From the NCBI RefSeq assembly GCF_000949455.1, contig NZ_JXXK01000020.1, positions 1-64,000 of the forward strand: a stretch of 64,000 nt of DNA, given 5' to 3'. A model generated the notes under the pieces. It did no database searches. It was not told the origin of the DNA and was given only the letters and a program-made list of their open reading frames with translations. This document shows positions 17,435 to 25,202 of this stretch, in pieces. Both the position numbers and the translations under genes were made by a program. Numbering within the stretch: position 1 is the first letter of the stretch; the number at the start of each line of letters is the position of its first letter. The stretch is from Ruthenibacterium lactatiformans (GTDB lineage Bacteria > Bacillota > Clostridia > Oscillospirales > Ruminococcaceae).

Positions 17435-18751
17435 ATGGCCTATACATCCATTATCCCCGTCCGCCGCCTGGACCGAGCGGTGGACTATGTGCGGGATAAA
17501 GCCAAGACAACACGCGGCCCCAAGTCTTTGCAGGACGCAGTGGATTACGCCCTCAACCGGGATAAGACGGAGTCGGATTGTTTTGAAACGGGACTCAGCT
17601 GTGTATGCGAAACCGCCTTTGAGGATATGCGGGATACGGTACAGCGCTGGCAGCAAACTGCCGGTGTGCAGGGATACCACCTTGTTCAAAGTTTTGCTGA
17701 GGGAGAAGTTACGCCGGAACTGGCTCATCAGATCGGGGTGGAGCTGGCTGAGCAGCTGCTGCAAGGCCGTTTTCAGGCGGTGGTTACCACTCACCTCAAT
17801 ACCAAACACTATCACAATCATATTGTGTGGTGTTCGGTGGCTCTGGACAATGGCCGGAAATACCACAGCAATGCCAAGTCCTACTATACCGAGGTGCGGG
17901 CCCGTTCCGATGCGCTCTGCAGAAAATATGGACTATCCATCATTGAGACCAAAGAAAGTGAACAGTCCTCCATGCCGTATCACGTTTGGCTGGACGAACA
18001 GGAGAATCGTCCAAACTGGACATCTATGGTGCGCCAGGACGTGAATGAAGCGATCTCACAGGCTCTGACCTGGCGGCAATTTCTGCAGTGTTTAAGTCAG
18101 AAAGGATACACCTTCCGTTTCAATCGGAAATATCCTACGCTGCAGCCGCCCGGAAAACCTCGCCCGATTCGTTTCAAAACCCTGGGAAAGCAGTATACCC
18201 CGGAGACCATCAAACAGCGCCTCCTCTACTCGCAGAAAACCTACCCAGCAGAACCACACGTCCATCATACCCGGCTACACGGAATCTACCGGAAAGCGCG
18301 CAAGCCTTTGAGCTTGCGCGCTTTCTATTATCGGGAACTGTATATGCTGGGAGTCTTTCCCCGGAAACCTTGGCATCCATCCCCGGCCGTGCGGGAGGAA
18401 ATCCGTCAGCTAGACAAACGAATTGAGCAGTACGAATTTCTGATGCGCCGGGATATCAGCACTCTGGCACAGCTGCGAGATCTCCGTGCCCAAACGGAAG
18501 CGAAGGTGCGGCAACTGAACGCAGAGCGCAACCGTCTATACAAGGTTAACCCGAAAAGTGACCAAATCCCGCTGATTACCCAACGTCTGCGGGAACTCCG
18601 CAAGACCATCAAATTGTGCAAGCAAATCGAAGAACATTCGCTGGAAATGGCACAGCGCCAGGAAGAAGAACAAAAGCGCCGTGCCGAACAAGAAAGGAGC
18701 AATGCCCATGAACGCGAATCAATGGAATTACCGGGTCCAATACGCCCGTGA
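17435..18751 (+). CDS. MobP-type relaxase (MobA/VirD2 family)
   Basis: This 438-residue relaxase should nick oriT, bind the 5' end through a tyrosine, and lead the strand into the recipient. The N-terminal AVDYVRDKAKT and AVDYALNRDKT segments, GYHLVQSF (80-87), and a histidine cluster H120-LNTK-H125-Y-H127-N-H129-IVW give the metal-binding motif of clostridial MobP relaxases. Tyr38 is a candidate nucleophile. The C-terminal third is a charged coiled coil (from about residue 330). The gene follows the accessory genes directly, and DUF4314 overlaps its 3' end in another frame. Confidence 0.92.
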   Translation: MAYTSIIPVRRLDRAVDYVRDKAKTTRGPKSLQDAVDYALNRDKTESDCFETGLSCVCETAFEDMRDTVQRWQQTAGVQGYHLVQSFAEGEVTPELAHQIGVELAEQLLQGRFQAVVTTHLNTKHYHNHIVWCSVALDNGRKYHSNAKSYYTEVRARSDALCRKYGLSIIETKESEQSSMPYHVWLDEQENRPNWTSMVRQDVNEAISQALTWRQFLQCLSQKGYTFRFNRKYPTLQPPGKPRPIRFKTLGKQYTPETIKQRLLYSQKTYPAEPHVHHTRLHGIYRKARKPLSLRAFYYRELYMLGVFPRKPWHPSPAVREEIRQLDKRIEQYEFLMRRDISTLAQLRDLRAQTEAKVRQLNAERNRLYKVNPKSDQIPLITQRLRELRKTIKLCKQIEEHSLEMAQRQEEEQKRRAEQERSNAHERESMELPGPIRP

Positions 18752-18980
18752 TCATTACCCGCCCGGCACCCGTGTTCGGTTGCTGAATATGCCCGACGAT
18801 CCCCAGCCCATTCCGCCCGGTACGACCGGCACGGTGTTGGCCGTGGACGATGCGGGTCAGCTGCTTATGAATTGGGACAACGGACGGGCTCTGAGCCTTC
18901 TGCCCGGAACGGATTCTTTTGAGGTGATCAGCCGTCCGAAGGCCAAAGACGTACAGCGTCACAAAGGAGAAGCCAGATGA
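18708..18980 (+). CDS. DUF4314 family small protein
   Basis: This 90-residue protein has the DUF4314 pattern: an RVRLLNMPDDPQPIPPGTTG loop-strand unit, GTVLAVDDAGQLLMNWDNG, and LSLLPGTDSFEVI. It resembles a small SH3-like barrel. ATG 18708 is eight bases after AGGAG; ATG 18702 is too close. The gene starts inside the relaxase 3' end and overlaps the next gene by four bases (ATGA). DUF4314 is common on clostridial ICEs; its role is unknown. Confidence 0.85.
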   Translation: MNANQWNYRVQYARDHYPPGTRVRLLNMPDDPQPIPPGTTGTVLAVDDAGQLLMNWDNGRALSLLPGTDSFEVISRPKAKDVQRHKGEAR

Positions 18981-19711
18981 ACTACGGTGCAGAACCGGCG
19001 GATCAGGTCGTTCGCTACTCGCTTGAGGGCACCGAAGTTGCCCTGCGTCTTTCGGGATCGGCGGCGATCACCTTTGCCAAGTTTGTAGCCGCGGTACTCA
19101 AGGACCAGAAAAAGACCCACGGCAAAACCCGTCTGGTCCGCCTGCTGCGGGAAGGCAAGCCGCTGAAGTTCTTCTCGGTGGAGAAAGATCGGATGCGGGA
19201 GTTCGCCCATGAAGCGAAGATGCACGGCCTGCTGTTTGTCCCCATGCGGGACAAAACCGATCCCGACCATATCGAGATCGCAATCCTGGCCGATGACGCC
19301 TCCAAGGTGAATCGGATCTTTGACCGCCTGCAGCTGGATGTGGTGGACACCGGCATGGCAGAAGCGGTGGACGAGGTGGCGCAGGACATGGAGGCTATGC
19401 CCACTGAAGCACCGGACACTCCGCAGAAAGAGCCTCAGAAGGAGGAAGCACCGCCGGTTTTTCCTTCCCCGGCCCGTCACCAGACGGAGCCGGAACCCGC
19501 CCCTCCGTCCATGCCTTCCTCGAACAACAACGAGAAATCGCCGCCTATGTGGCCCGGATTCCGCGCCGACCAGGTGCGGGCCCGGGGTAAGCGTCCCAGC
19601 GTCCGACTGGAATTGGGCGAGATCCGCGCCATTCTGGCCGCCCGCAAGGAACATTCCCCCATGCCCAGGTCGCCTATCCGAATCCACCGGGATGGTCCGG
19701 TCCGCGGGTAA
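18977..19711 (+). CDS. PcfB/DUF3801-like conjugation protein
   Basis: This 244-residue protein has an N-terminal PcfB (DUF3801) region (about residues 1-145; VALRLSGSAAITFAKFVAAV, then KFFSVEKDRMREFAHEAK and DKTDPDHIEIAILADDASKVNRI). A Pro/Glu-rich linker and a short basic tail follow. In pCF10-type systems PcfB is thought to act at the relaxosome-coupling protein interface. It overlaps DUF4314 (ATGA), and the VirD4-like gene follows about 2 kb downstream, consistent with that role. Confidence 0.8.
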   Translation: MNYGAEPADQVVRYSLEGTEVALRLSGSAAITFAKFVAAVLKDQKKTHGKTRLVRLLREGKPLKFFSVEKDRMREFAHEAKMHGLLFVPMRDKTDPDHIEIAILADDASKVNRIFDRLQLDVVDTGMAEAVDEVAQDMEAMPTEAPDTPQKEPQKEEAPPVFPSPARHQTEPEPAPPSMPSSNNNEKSPPMWPGFRADQVRARGKRPSVRLELGEIRAILAARKEHSPMPRSPIRIHRDGPVRG

Positions 19712-19737
19712 AAGTTTTCCGTTTGTTTTCATTTGAG

Positions 19738-19786
19738 GGATAGCTATTCAAGGATAGCTGTGGTATGGTTTCCGTAATAGAAACCA
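19738..19786. promoter_or_regulatory. Direct repeat and hairpin between pcfB-like and next gene
   Basis: GGATAGCT occurs twice (19738-19745 and 19752-19759), 14 bases apart, followed by a perfect hairpin TGGTTTC (19766-19772) with GAAACCA (19780-19786). The 100-base gap breaks the tight packing of the transfer operon, so this may be an internal promoter or operator. No clear -35/-10 pair was found. Confidence 0.4.
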
Positions 19787-19812
19787 CCAGAAAGAAAAGG
19801 AGGCATCCCCTT

Positions 19813-20127
19813 ATGAGTGAACGTGTAATGAAGATGGACCGGAACGATAAAAGTATTCTCATCCGCGCACTCCATGCGCAGTATCGGGAGAAAAAAGCCA
19901 GTGGCAAACCCTATGCCGAAATCGGCCAGCTGATCCTGCGCATCGATGCAACAGACCCCGGACGTCTGCGCCTGGGGGATGCCGAATACCTGCTGGCAAG
20001 GAATGCCCTCAATGATCTGCGCAACCAGCGCATTGCCAGTGGTGGTTACACCGATGCCGCCGATGCGGCCCTTGCCAATCTGCTGCGGGCCAAAGTGCCT
20101 TTCCATCTCTTCGGTCATACGCGCTGA
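19813..20127 (+). CDS. Hypothetical protein (104 aa)
   Basis: This small helical protein has charged N-terminal (VMKMDRNDKSILIRALH) and Leu/Ala-rich segments (LGDAEYLLARNALNDLR). AAGGAGG stands before ATG 19813. It ends 17 bases before an intrinsic terminator. I do not recognise the family. It lies between PcfB and the PAPS-reductase-like gene. Confidence 0.65.
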   Translation: MSERVMKMDRNDKSILIRALHAQYREKKASGKPYAEIGQLILRIDATDPGRLRLGDAEYLLARNALNDLRNQRIASGGYTDAADAALANLLRAKVPFHLFGHTR

Positions 20128-20144
20128 ATTACCATCTGTATCCT

Positions 20145-20174
20145 GCCAGGGAATTTTCCCTGGCATTTTTCTTT
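20145..20174 (+). terminator. Intrinsic terminator within the transfer region
   Basis: GCCAGGGAA (20145-20153) pairs with TTCCCTGGC (20156-20164), followed by ATTTTTCTTTT. The next gene starts only a few bases later with AGGAGG, so some read-through is likely or a promoter lies within the preceding gene. Confidence 0.85.
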
Positions 20175-20180
20175 TAGGAG

Positions 20181-20972
20181 GTGTTGGAACCCAACAATCT
20201 GAAACCTGTCTATACCATCGCATCGCTGTCGGGTGGAAAAGATTCGACGGCAATGCTTCTTCGGCTTCTGGAGGAAGCCCGGCCCATCGATGAGATTCTG
20301 TTCTGTGACACCGGTTGGGAATTTCCGCAGATGTACGATCACCTGACCAGTCTGGAACGCTATATCGGGCGGCCCATTACCCGTCTGAAAGCCCCGATGA
20401 CGGCAGAACAGTACTTCTACGAGTATACCGCCAAGTCTACCGCCCGTCTGGTCACGAACCGGGGCCTCAGCTGGCCCTCCCATTCCTGCCGCTGGTGTAC
20501 CGGACGCCTGAAAACCCACGTCATCAACAAGCACCTGCGAGATCTGCGCAGGCAGTATCATCTGGTACAGTATGTAGGCATTGCCGCGGACGAAGTACAC
20601 CGCTGTAAGGACCTGCACTACCCGTTGGTGGAATGGGGGATGACTGAAGCAGACTGCCTCAACTATTGCTATGCCCGCGGCTTCGACTGGGGTGGACTGT
20701 ACGATATCTTTCGCAGGGTTTCCTGCTGGTGCTGTCCTTTGCAGCCGCTGTCGGAACTGCGGAAGCTTCGTAAACATTGCCCGGATCTTTGGCAGCGGCT
20801 TCTGAAAATGGATGCCCATACCTGGCAGCCTTTCCGTGCCGACTACACTGCCCGACAACTGGATGTCCGTTTTGCTTTGGAAGAAGAAAGAACTGCACAG
20901 GGCCTGCCCATCACCGGGCGGGCCTTTTTTACTGCCCTGCGGCAGCGATTCGAAAAGGAGGGATGTTCTTGA
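20181..20972 (+). CDS. PAPS reductase/DndC-like adenine-nucleotide hydrolase family protein
   Basis: This 263-residue protein belongs to the PP-loop or PAPS reductase family: SLSGGKDSTAM (16-26) is the P-loop, and FCDTGWEFPQMYDHL is the next family motif. It has a cysteine pair HSCRWC and a second cluster SCWCC, which could hold an iron-sulfur cluster as in DndC. It is too short to be a full assimilatory enzyme and has no sulfate genes around it. AGGAGG is followed by GTG 20181 and TTG 20184, both close to the site, so the exact start is unsure. It may take part in nucleotide or DNA modification. Confidence 0.8.
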   Translation: MLEPNNLKPVYTIASLSGGKDSTAMLLRLLEEARPIDEILFCDTGWEFPQMYDHLTSLERYIGRPITRLKAPMTAEQYFYEYTAKSTARLVTNRGLSWPSHSCRWCTGRLKTHVINKHLRDLRRQYHLVQYVGIAADEVHRCKDLHYPLVEWGMTEADCLNYCYARGFDWGGLYDIFRRVSCWCCPLQPLSELRKLRKHCPDLWQRLLKMDAHTWQPFRADYTARQLDVRFALEEERTAQGLPITGRAFFTALRQRFEKEGCS

Positions 20973-21769
20973 ATACCGATGATTTCTGGAGCCTGATTGA
21001 ACGGGCCCAACAGGTGGCCGACCCGCAGAATGAAGCCTCCATGATGGAGGCCCTGTTTTGGGAACTGACCAAGCTGCCTGACCGGGAATTCTTTGCCTGG
21101 TACCGGCTGCAGGAAGCCTTTATGCAGCTGGCCGACACACCCAAGCTGTGTGCGGCGGCCGCTATCATTAACTATGGCACTTCCGATGACCGTTTCATGG
21201 ATTTCCGCGCCTGGCTGGTCATGCAGGGACGGGCCGTGTATTTGTCTGCCTTGGCCGATCCTGACCGTCTGGCCAGGATGCGGGTGCCCTTCGGCGAAGC
21301 CGAATGGGAACTGTGTGGGTATATCGCCATGTATGCCTATACCGGCAAGAAATATCTTGCTCTGTTCAGACCGGATGCCCCCGATGGTCAGGCACTGCGC
21401 CGCCGCTATCCGGATTGCAAGGATCTGCCGCAGCAGGTGGAACGTATCTGCATGAACCGTGCGCTGATCCGGAGATACGATGTAGGTGGGTTTGACCAGG
21501 ATCTGGAACACCAGATGCTGCAGACCGAGATCGAGTACCGGCTGCATCGAAGCAATATCCCCAGGGATTTCTTTTCGGCTCAACACAAAGACGAACCCAA
21601 AGAGAATCTGGCCGAAGAACTGGCCAAGACGCTCACCATCGATACCGCAGAAGTGGACCCGGCTTTGCCGCACGCCCTTCCTGCCCTGTGGAAGAAGCGG
21701 ACAGACTGGGAAGCCAGCCGGCTGCAGCAACGAAGCGGCATCACCCGCCACAAACAGGCTGAACGCTGA
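20969..21769 (+). CDS. DUF4240 domain protein
   Basis: This 266-residue protein starts NTDDFWSLIERAQQ, typical of DUF4240, and continues with WELTKLPDREFFAWYRLQE. The TTG at 20969 is chosen because AAGGAGGG lies six bases before it, while ATG 20963 overlaps that site; TTG also makes a four-base TTGA overlap with the previous stop. The C-terminal part is charged and unassigned. It ends one base before the VirD4 start. The function is unknown. Confidence 0.8.
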   Translation: MNTDDFWSLIERAQQVADPQNEASMMEALFWELTKLPDREFFAWYRLQEAFMQLADTPKLCAAAAIINYGTSDDRFMDFRAWLVMQGRAVYLSALADPDRLARMRVPFGEAEWELCGYIAMYAYTGKKYLALFRPDAPDGQALRRRYPDCKDLPQQVERICMNRALIRRYDVGGFDQDLEHQMLQTEIEYRLHRSNIPRDFFSAQHKDEPKENLAEELAKTLTIDTAEVDPALPHALPALWKKRTDWEASRLQQRSGITRHKQAER

Positions 21770-23611
21770 TTGCAGAAAACGCCAACTCCATGGTGGATCT
21801 GGCTGCTGCCTCTTCCGCTGATTTGGTGGGCTGCAGCTGCCATGGCCATGCGCTGGCGGTCCGGCATGAATTTGTCGGACCTTCTGAACGCCTGCAATGA
21901 GATGTTGGCGCAGCCGCTTCCTCTTGCGTGGAGCAGCCAGACCCCTCGCTTCCTGCTGATCTTCACCGGTTTGTATGCTGTGATTGCCCTCGTCGCATCC
22001 AGTGAACACCGCAACACCCGTCCGGGTGAGGAACACGGTTCCGCCCGCTGGGGAAACGCCAAAGAGCTCAACCGTCGCTACCGGGATACCCAAGGCCCCA
22101 ACCTGCTGATGACGCGCAACTTCCGCATCGGAGTGGATGGCTATAAGCACAAGCACAACACCAACGTGCTGATCGTCGGCGGCGCAGGTGCCGGCAAGAC
22201 CCGTACCTATGCGGTGCCCAATGTGCTGGAGTCCGGGCGTTTGACCGTCGGCAAAGGTGCTTTATGTACCGGCTGCTCCATGGTCATCACCGATCCCAAG
22301 GGAGAGATCCTGCGCAAGACCGGTGGCTTTCTCAAGCAGATTGGGTATGAAGTTCGGGTGTTCGATCTGCTCAACCCCGATGCGTCCTTCTGCTATAACC
22401 CCTTTCGGTATGTGCGGGATGACAAGGATGTGCTGCAGCTGATCTCCAACCTCATTCAGAACACCACGCCGCCCCATGCACAGAGCTCCGACCCTTTTTG
22501 GGAAAAATCCGAGACTGCGCTGCTCCAGGCCCTCATGCTGTATCTGCTGCATGAGGCTCCGCCGGAGGAACAAAACTTCGGCATGGTCATGGAGCTGCTG
22601 GGCAGCGCCCAGGTCAAGGAGAAGGACGAGAGCTACGAGTCGCCCCTGGATATCCTCTTCGAACGTCTGGCCATGCGTGACCCGGAAAGCATTGCCGTCA
22701 AGCAGTACGGCATCTACAAACAGGCCGCCGGCAAAACCGCCAAGTCCATCCTGGTGAGCGTCGGTGTCCGATTGGCTGCCTTCAATCTGCCTCAAATTGC
22801 CCGCCTGACCATGACCGATGAACTGCATCTGGACGAGCTGGGAGAAAAGCGAGTGGCCCTGTTCTGCTGTATCCCCGATGCGGATCGTTCCCTGAACTAT
22901 CTGGTCGGCATGGTCTACACCCAGCTGATCCAGACGCTTTTCTACCAGGCAGACCGTGTCCATCGGGGACGGCTTCCTGTGCCGGTCCACTGCCTAATGG
23001 ACGAGTTCGCCAACATTGCTTTGCCCAAGGACAGCTTCCTGTCCGCACTGGCAACCATGCGTTCTCGGGGCATCTTCTGTTCCATCATTGTGCAGAACAT
23101 CGCCCAGCTGAAATCCATGTACAAGGACAGCTGGGAATCGCTGGTGGGCCTGTGCGATGAGTTCCTTTACCTGGGCGGCAACGAGCAGGGAACTCACAAA
23201 TACGTTTCCGAGCTGATCGGCAAGGAAACGGTGGAAACCACCAGCCGAAGCCTTTCTCGAGGCCGCAGCGGCAGCAGCAGTACCAGCCACCAGCAAGCGG
23301 CCCGCGACCTGATGACCCCCGACGAAGTGCGCCTGCTTTCCAATGACAAAGCGCTGCTGTTCGTGCGCGGTGAACGCCCGGTCATGGACTGGAAGTACAA
23401 TCTGCTCTGGCACCCGAACATCCGCTTCACCGAAGATGGCGGCGCGCCGCCCTATGACTACACCGCTGCACCGGATGCCCATGAGGATCTGGCAGGTGCT
23501 GCTGAAAACTACGAGCTGCTGGACATGGATGATTTCCTGCCGGCAGCCGAACAACCGAAACCCATGTTTACTTATCCAAGGAGGGATGCCCATGCATCGC
23601 AACAAGATTGA
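21770..23611 (+). CDS. virD4: VirD4/TraG-type coupling protein (T4CP)
   Basis: This 613-residue ATPase delivers the relaxase-DNA complex to the transfer channel. It has two N-terminal membrane segments (about residues 8-27 and 60-77), Walker A GGAGAGKT at 137-144, and Walker B HCLMDEFAN with Asp411/Glu412. A GNEQGTHKYVSELIGKET region near 465 is characteristic of the family. The start is a TTG directly after the TGA of the DUF4240 gene. The 3' end overlaps the pilin-like gene by 20 bases. Confidence 0.93.
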   Translation: MQKTPTPWWIWLLPLPLIWWAAAAMAMRWRSGMNLSDLLNACNEMLAQPLPLAWSSQTPRFLLIFTGLYAVIALVASSEHRNTRPGEEHGSARWGNAKELNRRYRDTQGPNLLMTRNFRIGVDGYKHKHNTNVLIVGGAGAGKTRTYAVPNVLESGRLTVGKGALCTGCSMVITDPKGEILRKTGGFLKQIGYEVRVFDLLNPDASFCYNPFRYVRDDKDVLQLISNLIQNTTPPHAQSSDPFWEKSETALLQALMLYLLHEAPPEEQNFGMVMELLGSAQVKEKDESYESPLDILFERLAMRDPESIAVKQYGIYKQAAGKTAKSILVSVGVRLAAFNLPQIARLTMTDELHLDELGEKRVALFCCIPDADRSLNYLVGMVYTQLIQTLFYQADRVHRGRLPVPVHCLMDEFANIALPKDSFLSALATMRSRGIFCSIIVQNIAQLKSMYKDSWESLVGLCDEFLYLGGNEQGTHKYVSELIGKETVETTSRSLSRGRSGSSSTSHQQAARDLMTPDEVRLLSNDKALLFVRGERPVMDWKYNLLWHPNIRFTEDGGAPPYDYTAAPDAHEDLAGAAENYELLDMDDFLPAAEQPKPMFTYPRRDAHASQQD

Positions 23612-23927
23612 TATGCCCCGCACCAAACGTCTGACCCGCCGCGCCTTCGCACTGTATGCTGCTCTGGTTCTGGTCTGCTGCGCCGCCACGCCGGTGCTGG
23701 CCGACGGTGATCCGCTGACTGTGGTCAACAACCTCAGTACCTTCATCTTCTCCATCATCCGGGCCATCGGCCTGATCCTGCTGGGCTGGGGCATTGTTCA
23801 GGTGGGTCTGTCGCTGCAGAGCCATGATCCCAGCCAGCGCAGCCAGGGCTTCCTGACGCTGGCCGGCGGCATCATCATCACCTTCGCCAAAGAGATCCTG
23901 GACCTGATCGTTGGCACCGGAGTCTGA
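23592..23927 (+). CDS. VirB2/TrbC-like small membrane protein
   Basis: This 111-residue protein has a signal-like segment (about residues 17-37, ending VLADG) and two further hydrophobic helices separated by SLQSHDPSQRSQG. Size, topology and position between VirD4 and a TrbL/VirB6 gene fit the pilin-like component of Gram-positive conjugation systems. ATG 23592 is seven bases after AGGAGG; it starts inside the end of virD4. Confidence 0.75.
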   Translation: MHRNKIDMPRTKRLTRRAFALYAALVLVCCAATPVLADGDPLTVVNNLSTFIFSIIRAIGLILLGWGIVQVGLSLQSHDPSQRSQGFLTLAGGIIITFAKEILDLIVGTGV

Positions 23928-23963
23928 TGTGCCGGAATATATCAGGAAAGGAGGTGATATACC

Positions 23964-24800
23964 GTGGGTGACAGCTGGATCGTAAGCAACCTCAACGCTG
24001 CCCTGACCACCTGGAATGACAAACTGGGAGAGATCTGGCAGCTGCTGACCCAAAGTCCACAGACCTTCAAGGACGGCCAGGTATGGGCCGTGATGGTGGG
24101 CATCCACGGGGCACTGCAAGCCATTGGCTACGGGTTGCTGGTACTCTTCTTCGCAGCCGGTGTGGTCAAGACCTGCGGCACCTTCGTGGAGGCCAAACGC
24201 CCCGAACAGGCCCTCAAACTCTTTATTCGCTTCGCCCTGGCCAAAGCAGCTGTGACCTACGGTCTGGATCTGATGCTGGCTATCTTCCAGATCGTGCAGG
24301 GGATGGTCTCCACGGTGATCAACCAATCTGGCGTGTCCGGAATGAGCGCCGTTACACTGCCCCAAGATCTGATTGACGCCATCAACCAGGTGGGTTTTTG
24401 GGATTCCATCCCGCTTTGGGCTGTGACTCTGATCGGCGGGCTGCTCATTACCGTACTATCCTTCGTGATGATCCTGACCGTGTATGGCCGTATGTTTTCC
24501 CTTTGGATGTATGCGGCCATTGCCCCCATTCCGCTTTCGTCCTTTGCCGGAGAACCCACGTCCAATGTGGGCAAGAACTTCCTGCGCAGTTATGCCGGTG
24601 TCTGCCTGCAGGGCGTAGTCATTGCTTTGGCCTGCATCATCTTCTCCGCTGTGTCCTCCAGCCCGCCCGCTGTGGATACCAGCGTCTCGGTAGTAACCGC
24701 CACCTGGACCTATGTGGGAGAACTGGCCTTCAACCTGCTGGTGTTGGTTGGTGCGGTGAAGGGATGTGACCGGATCGTCAAGGAAATCATGGGCCTGTAA
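23964..24800 (+). CDS. TrbL/VirB6-like conjugal transfer membrane protein
   Basis: This 278-residue polytopic membrane protein has about five to six hydrophobic helices and an N-terminal soluble segment (SWIVSNLNAALTTWNDKLGE). This arrangement matches the CD1112-like VirB6/TrbL family, a channel component. The GTG 23964 is preceded by AAAGGAGGTGAT (23947-23958), a near-complete match to the 3' end of 16S rRNA, so it should be strongly translated. PrgI and VirB4 follow directly. Confidence 0.88.
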   Translation: MGDSWIVSNLNAALTTWNDKLGEIWQLLTQSPQTFKDGQVWAVMVGIHGALQAIGYGLLVLFFAAGVVKTCGTFVEAKRPEQALKLFIRFALAKAAVTYGLDLMLAIFQIVQGMVSTVINQSGVSGMSAVTLPQDLIDAINQVGFWDSIPLWAVTLIGGLLITVLSFVMILTVYGRMFSLWMYAAIAPIPLSSFAGEPTSNVGKNFLRSYAGVCLQGVVIALACIIFSAVSSSPPAVDTSVSVVTATWTYVGELAFNLLVLVGAVKGCDRIVKEIMGL

Positions 24801-24821
24801 CAGAAAGAGAAGTGATTGCTT

Positions 24822-25202
24822 ATGGAAATCAAAATTCCCAAAGAAGTCCGGGACTACCATGAGACCATCTTCTTCGGTCTCAACACCCGGCAGTTTATCT
24901 GCTCACTGCTGGCCCTCGGGGTGGCGGTGGGCGTTTATTTTTTGCTCCGTCCGCTGCTGGGAACAGAGGAAATCGGCTGGGTCTGCATCCTGGCCGCCGC
25001 GCCTTTCGCAGCCTGCGGATTTTTTTCCTACCACGGCATGACTGCCGAGCAGCTGTTTTGGGCGTGGTGCAAATCCGAGATTCTGAGCCCCAAGCGGCTG
25101 ATCTATCGTTCCAACAGCTATTACTACGATGCGATCCAGGGAGGGATGCGTATGAAGAAACCCAAACAGAAGAAGCGCAGCCGTAAGGAGAAGCGCCATT
25201 GA
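24822..25202 (+). CDS. PrgI family protein (VirB3-like)
   Basis: This 126-residue protein starts MEIKIPKEVRDYHETIFFGL, the typical PrgI opening, followed by two membrane segments (about 28-45 and 52-70) and a Lys/Arg-rich tail. PrgI proteins take the place of VirB3 next to VirB4. AGAGAAG precedes ATG 24822, and its stop overlaps the TTG start of virB4 (TTGA). Confidence 0.88.
   Translation: MEIKIPKEVRDYHETIFFGLNTRQFICSLLALGVAVGVYFLLRPLLGTEEIGWVCILAAAPFAACGFFSYHGMTAEQLFWAWCKSEILSPKRLIYRSNSYYYDAIQGGMRMKKPKQKKRSRKEKRH

Noticed and set aside
20181..20972. Assimilatory PAPS reductase or full Dnd phosphorothioation system
   Set aside because: No sulfate assimilation genes and no dndB, dndD or dndE are nearby; only the family fold and cysteine clusters are seen.
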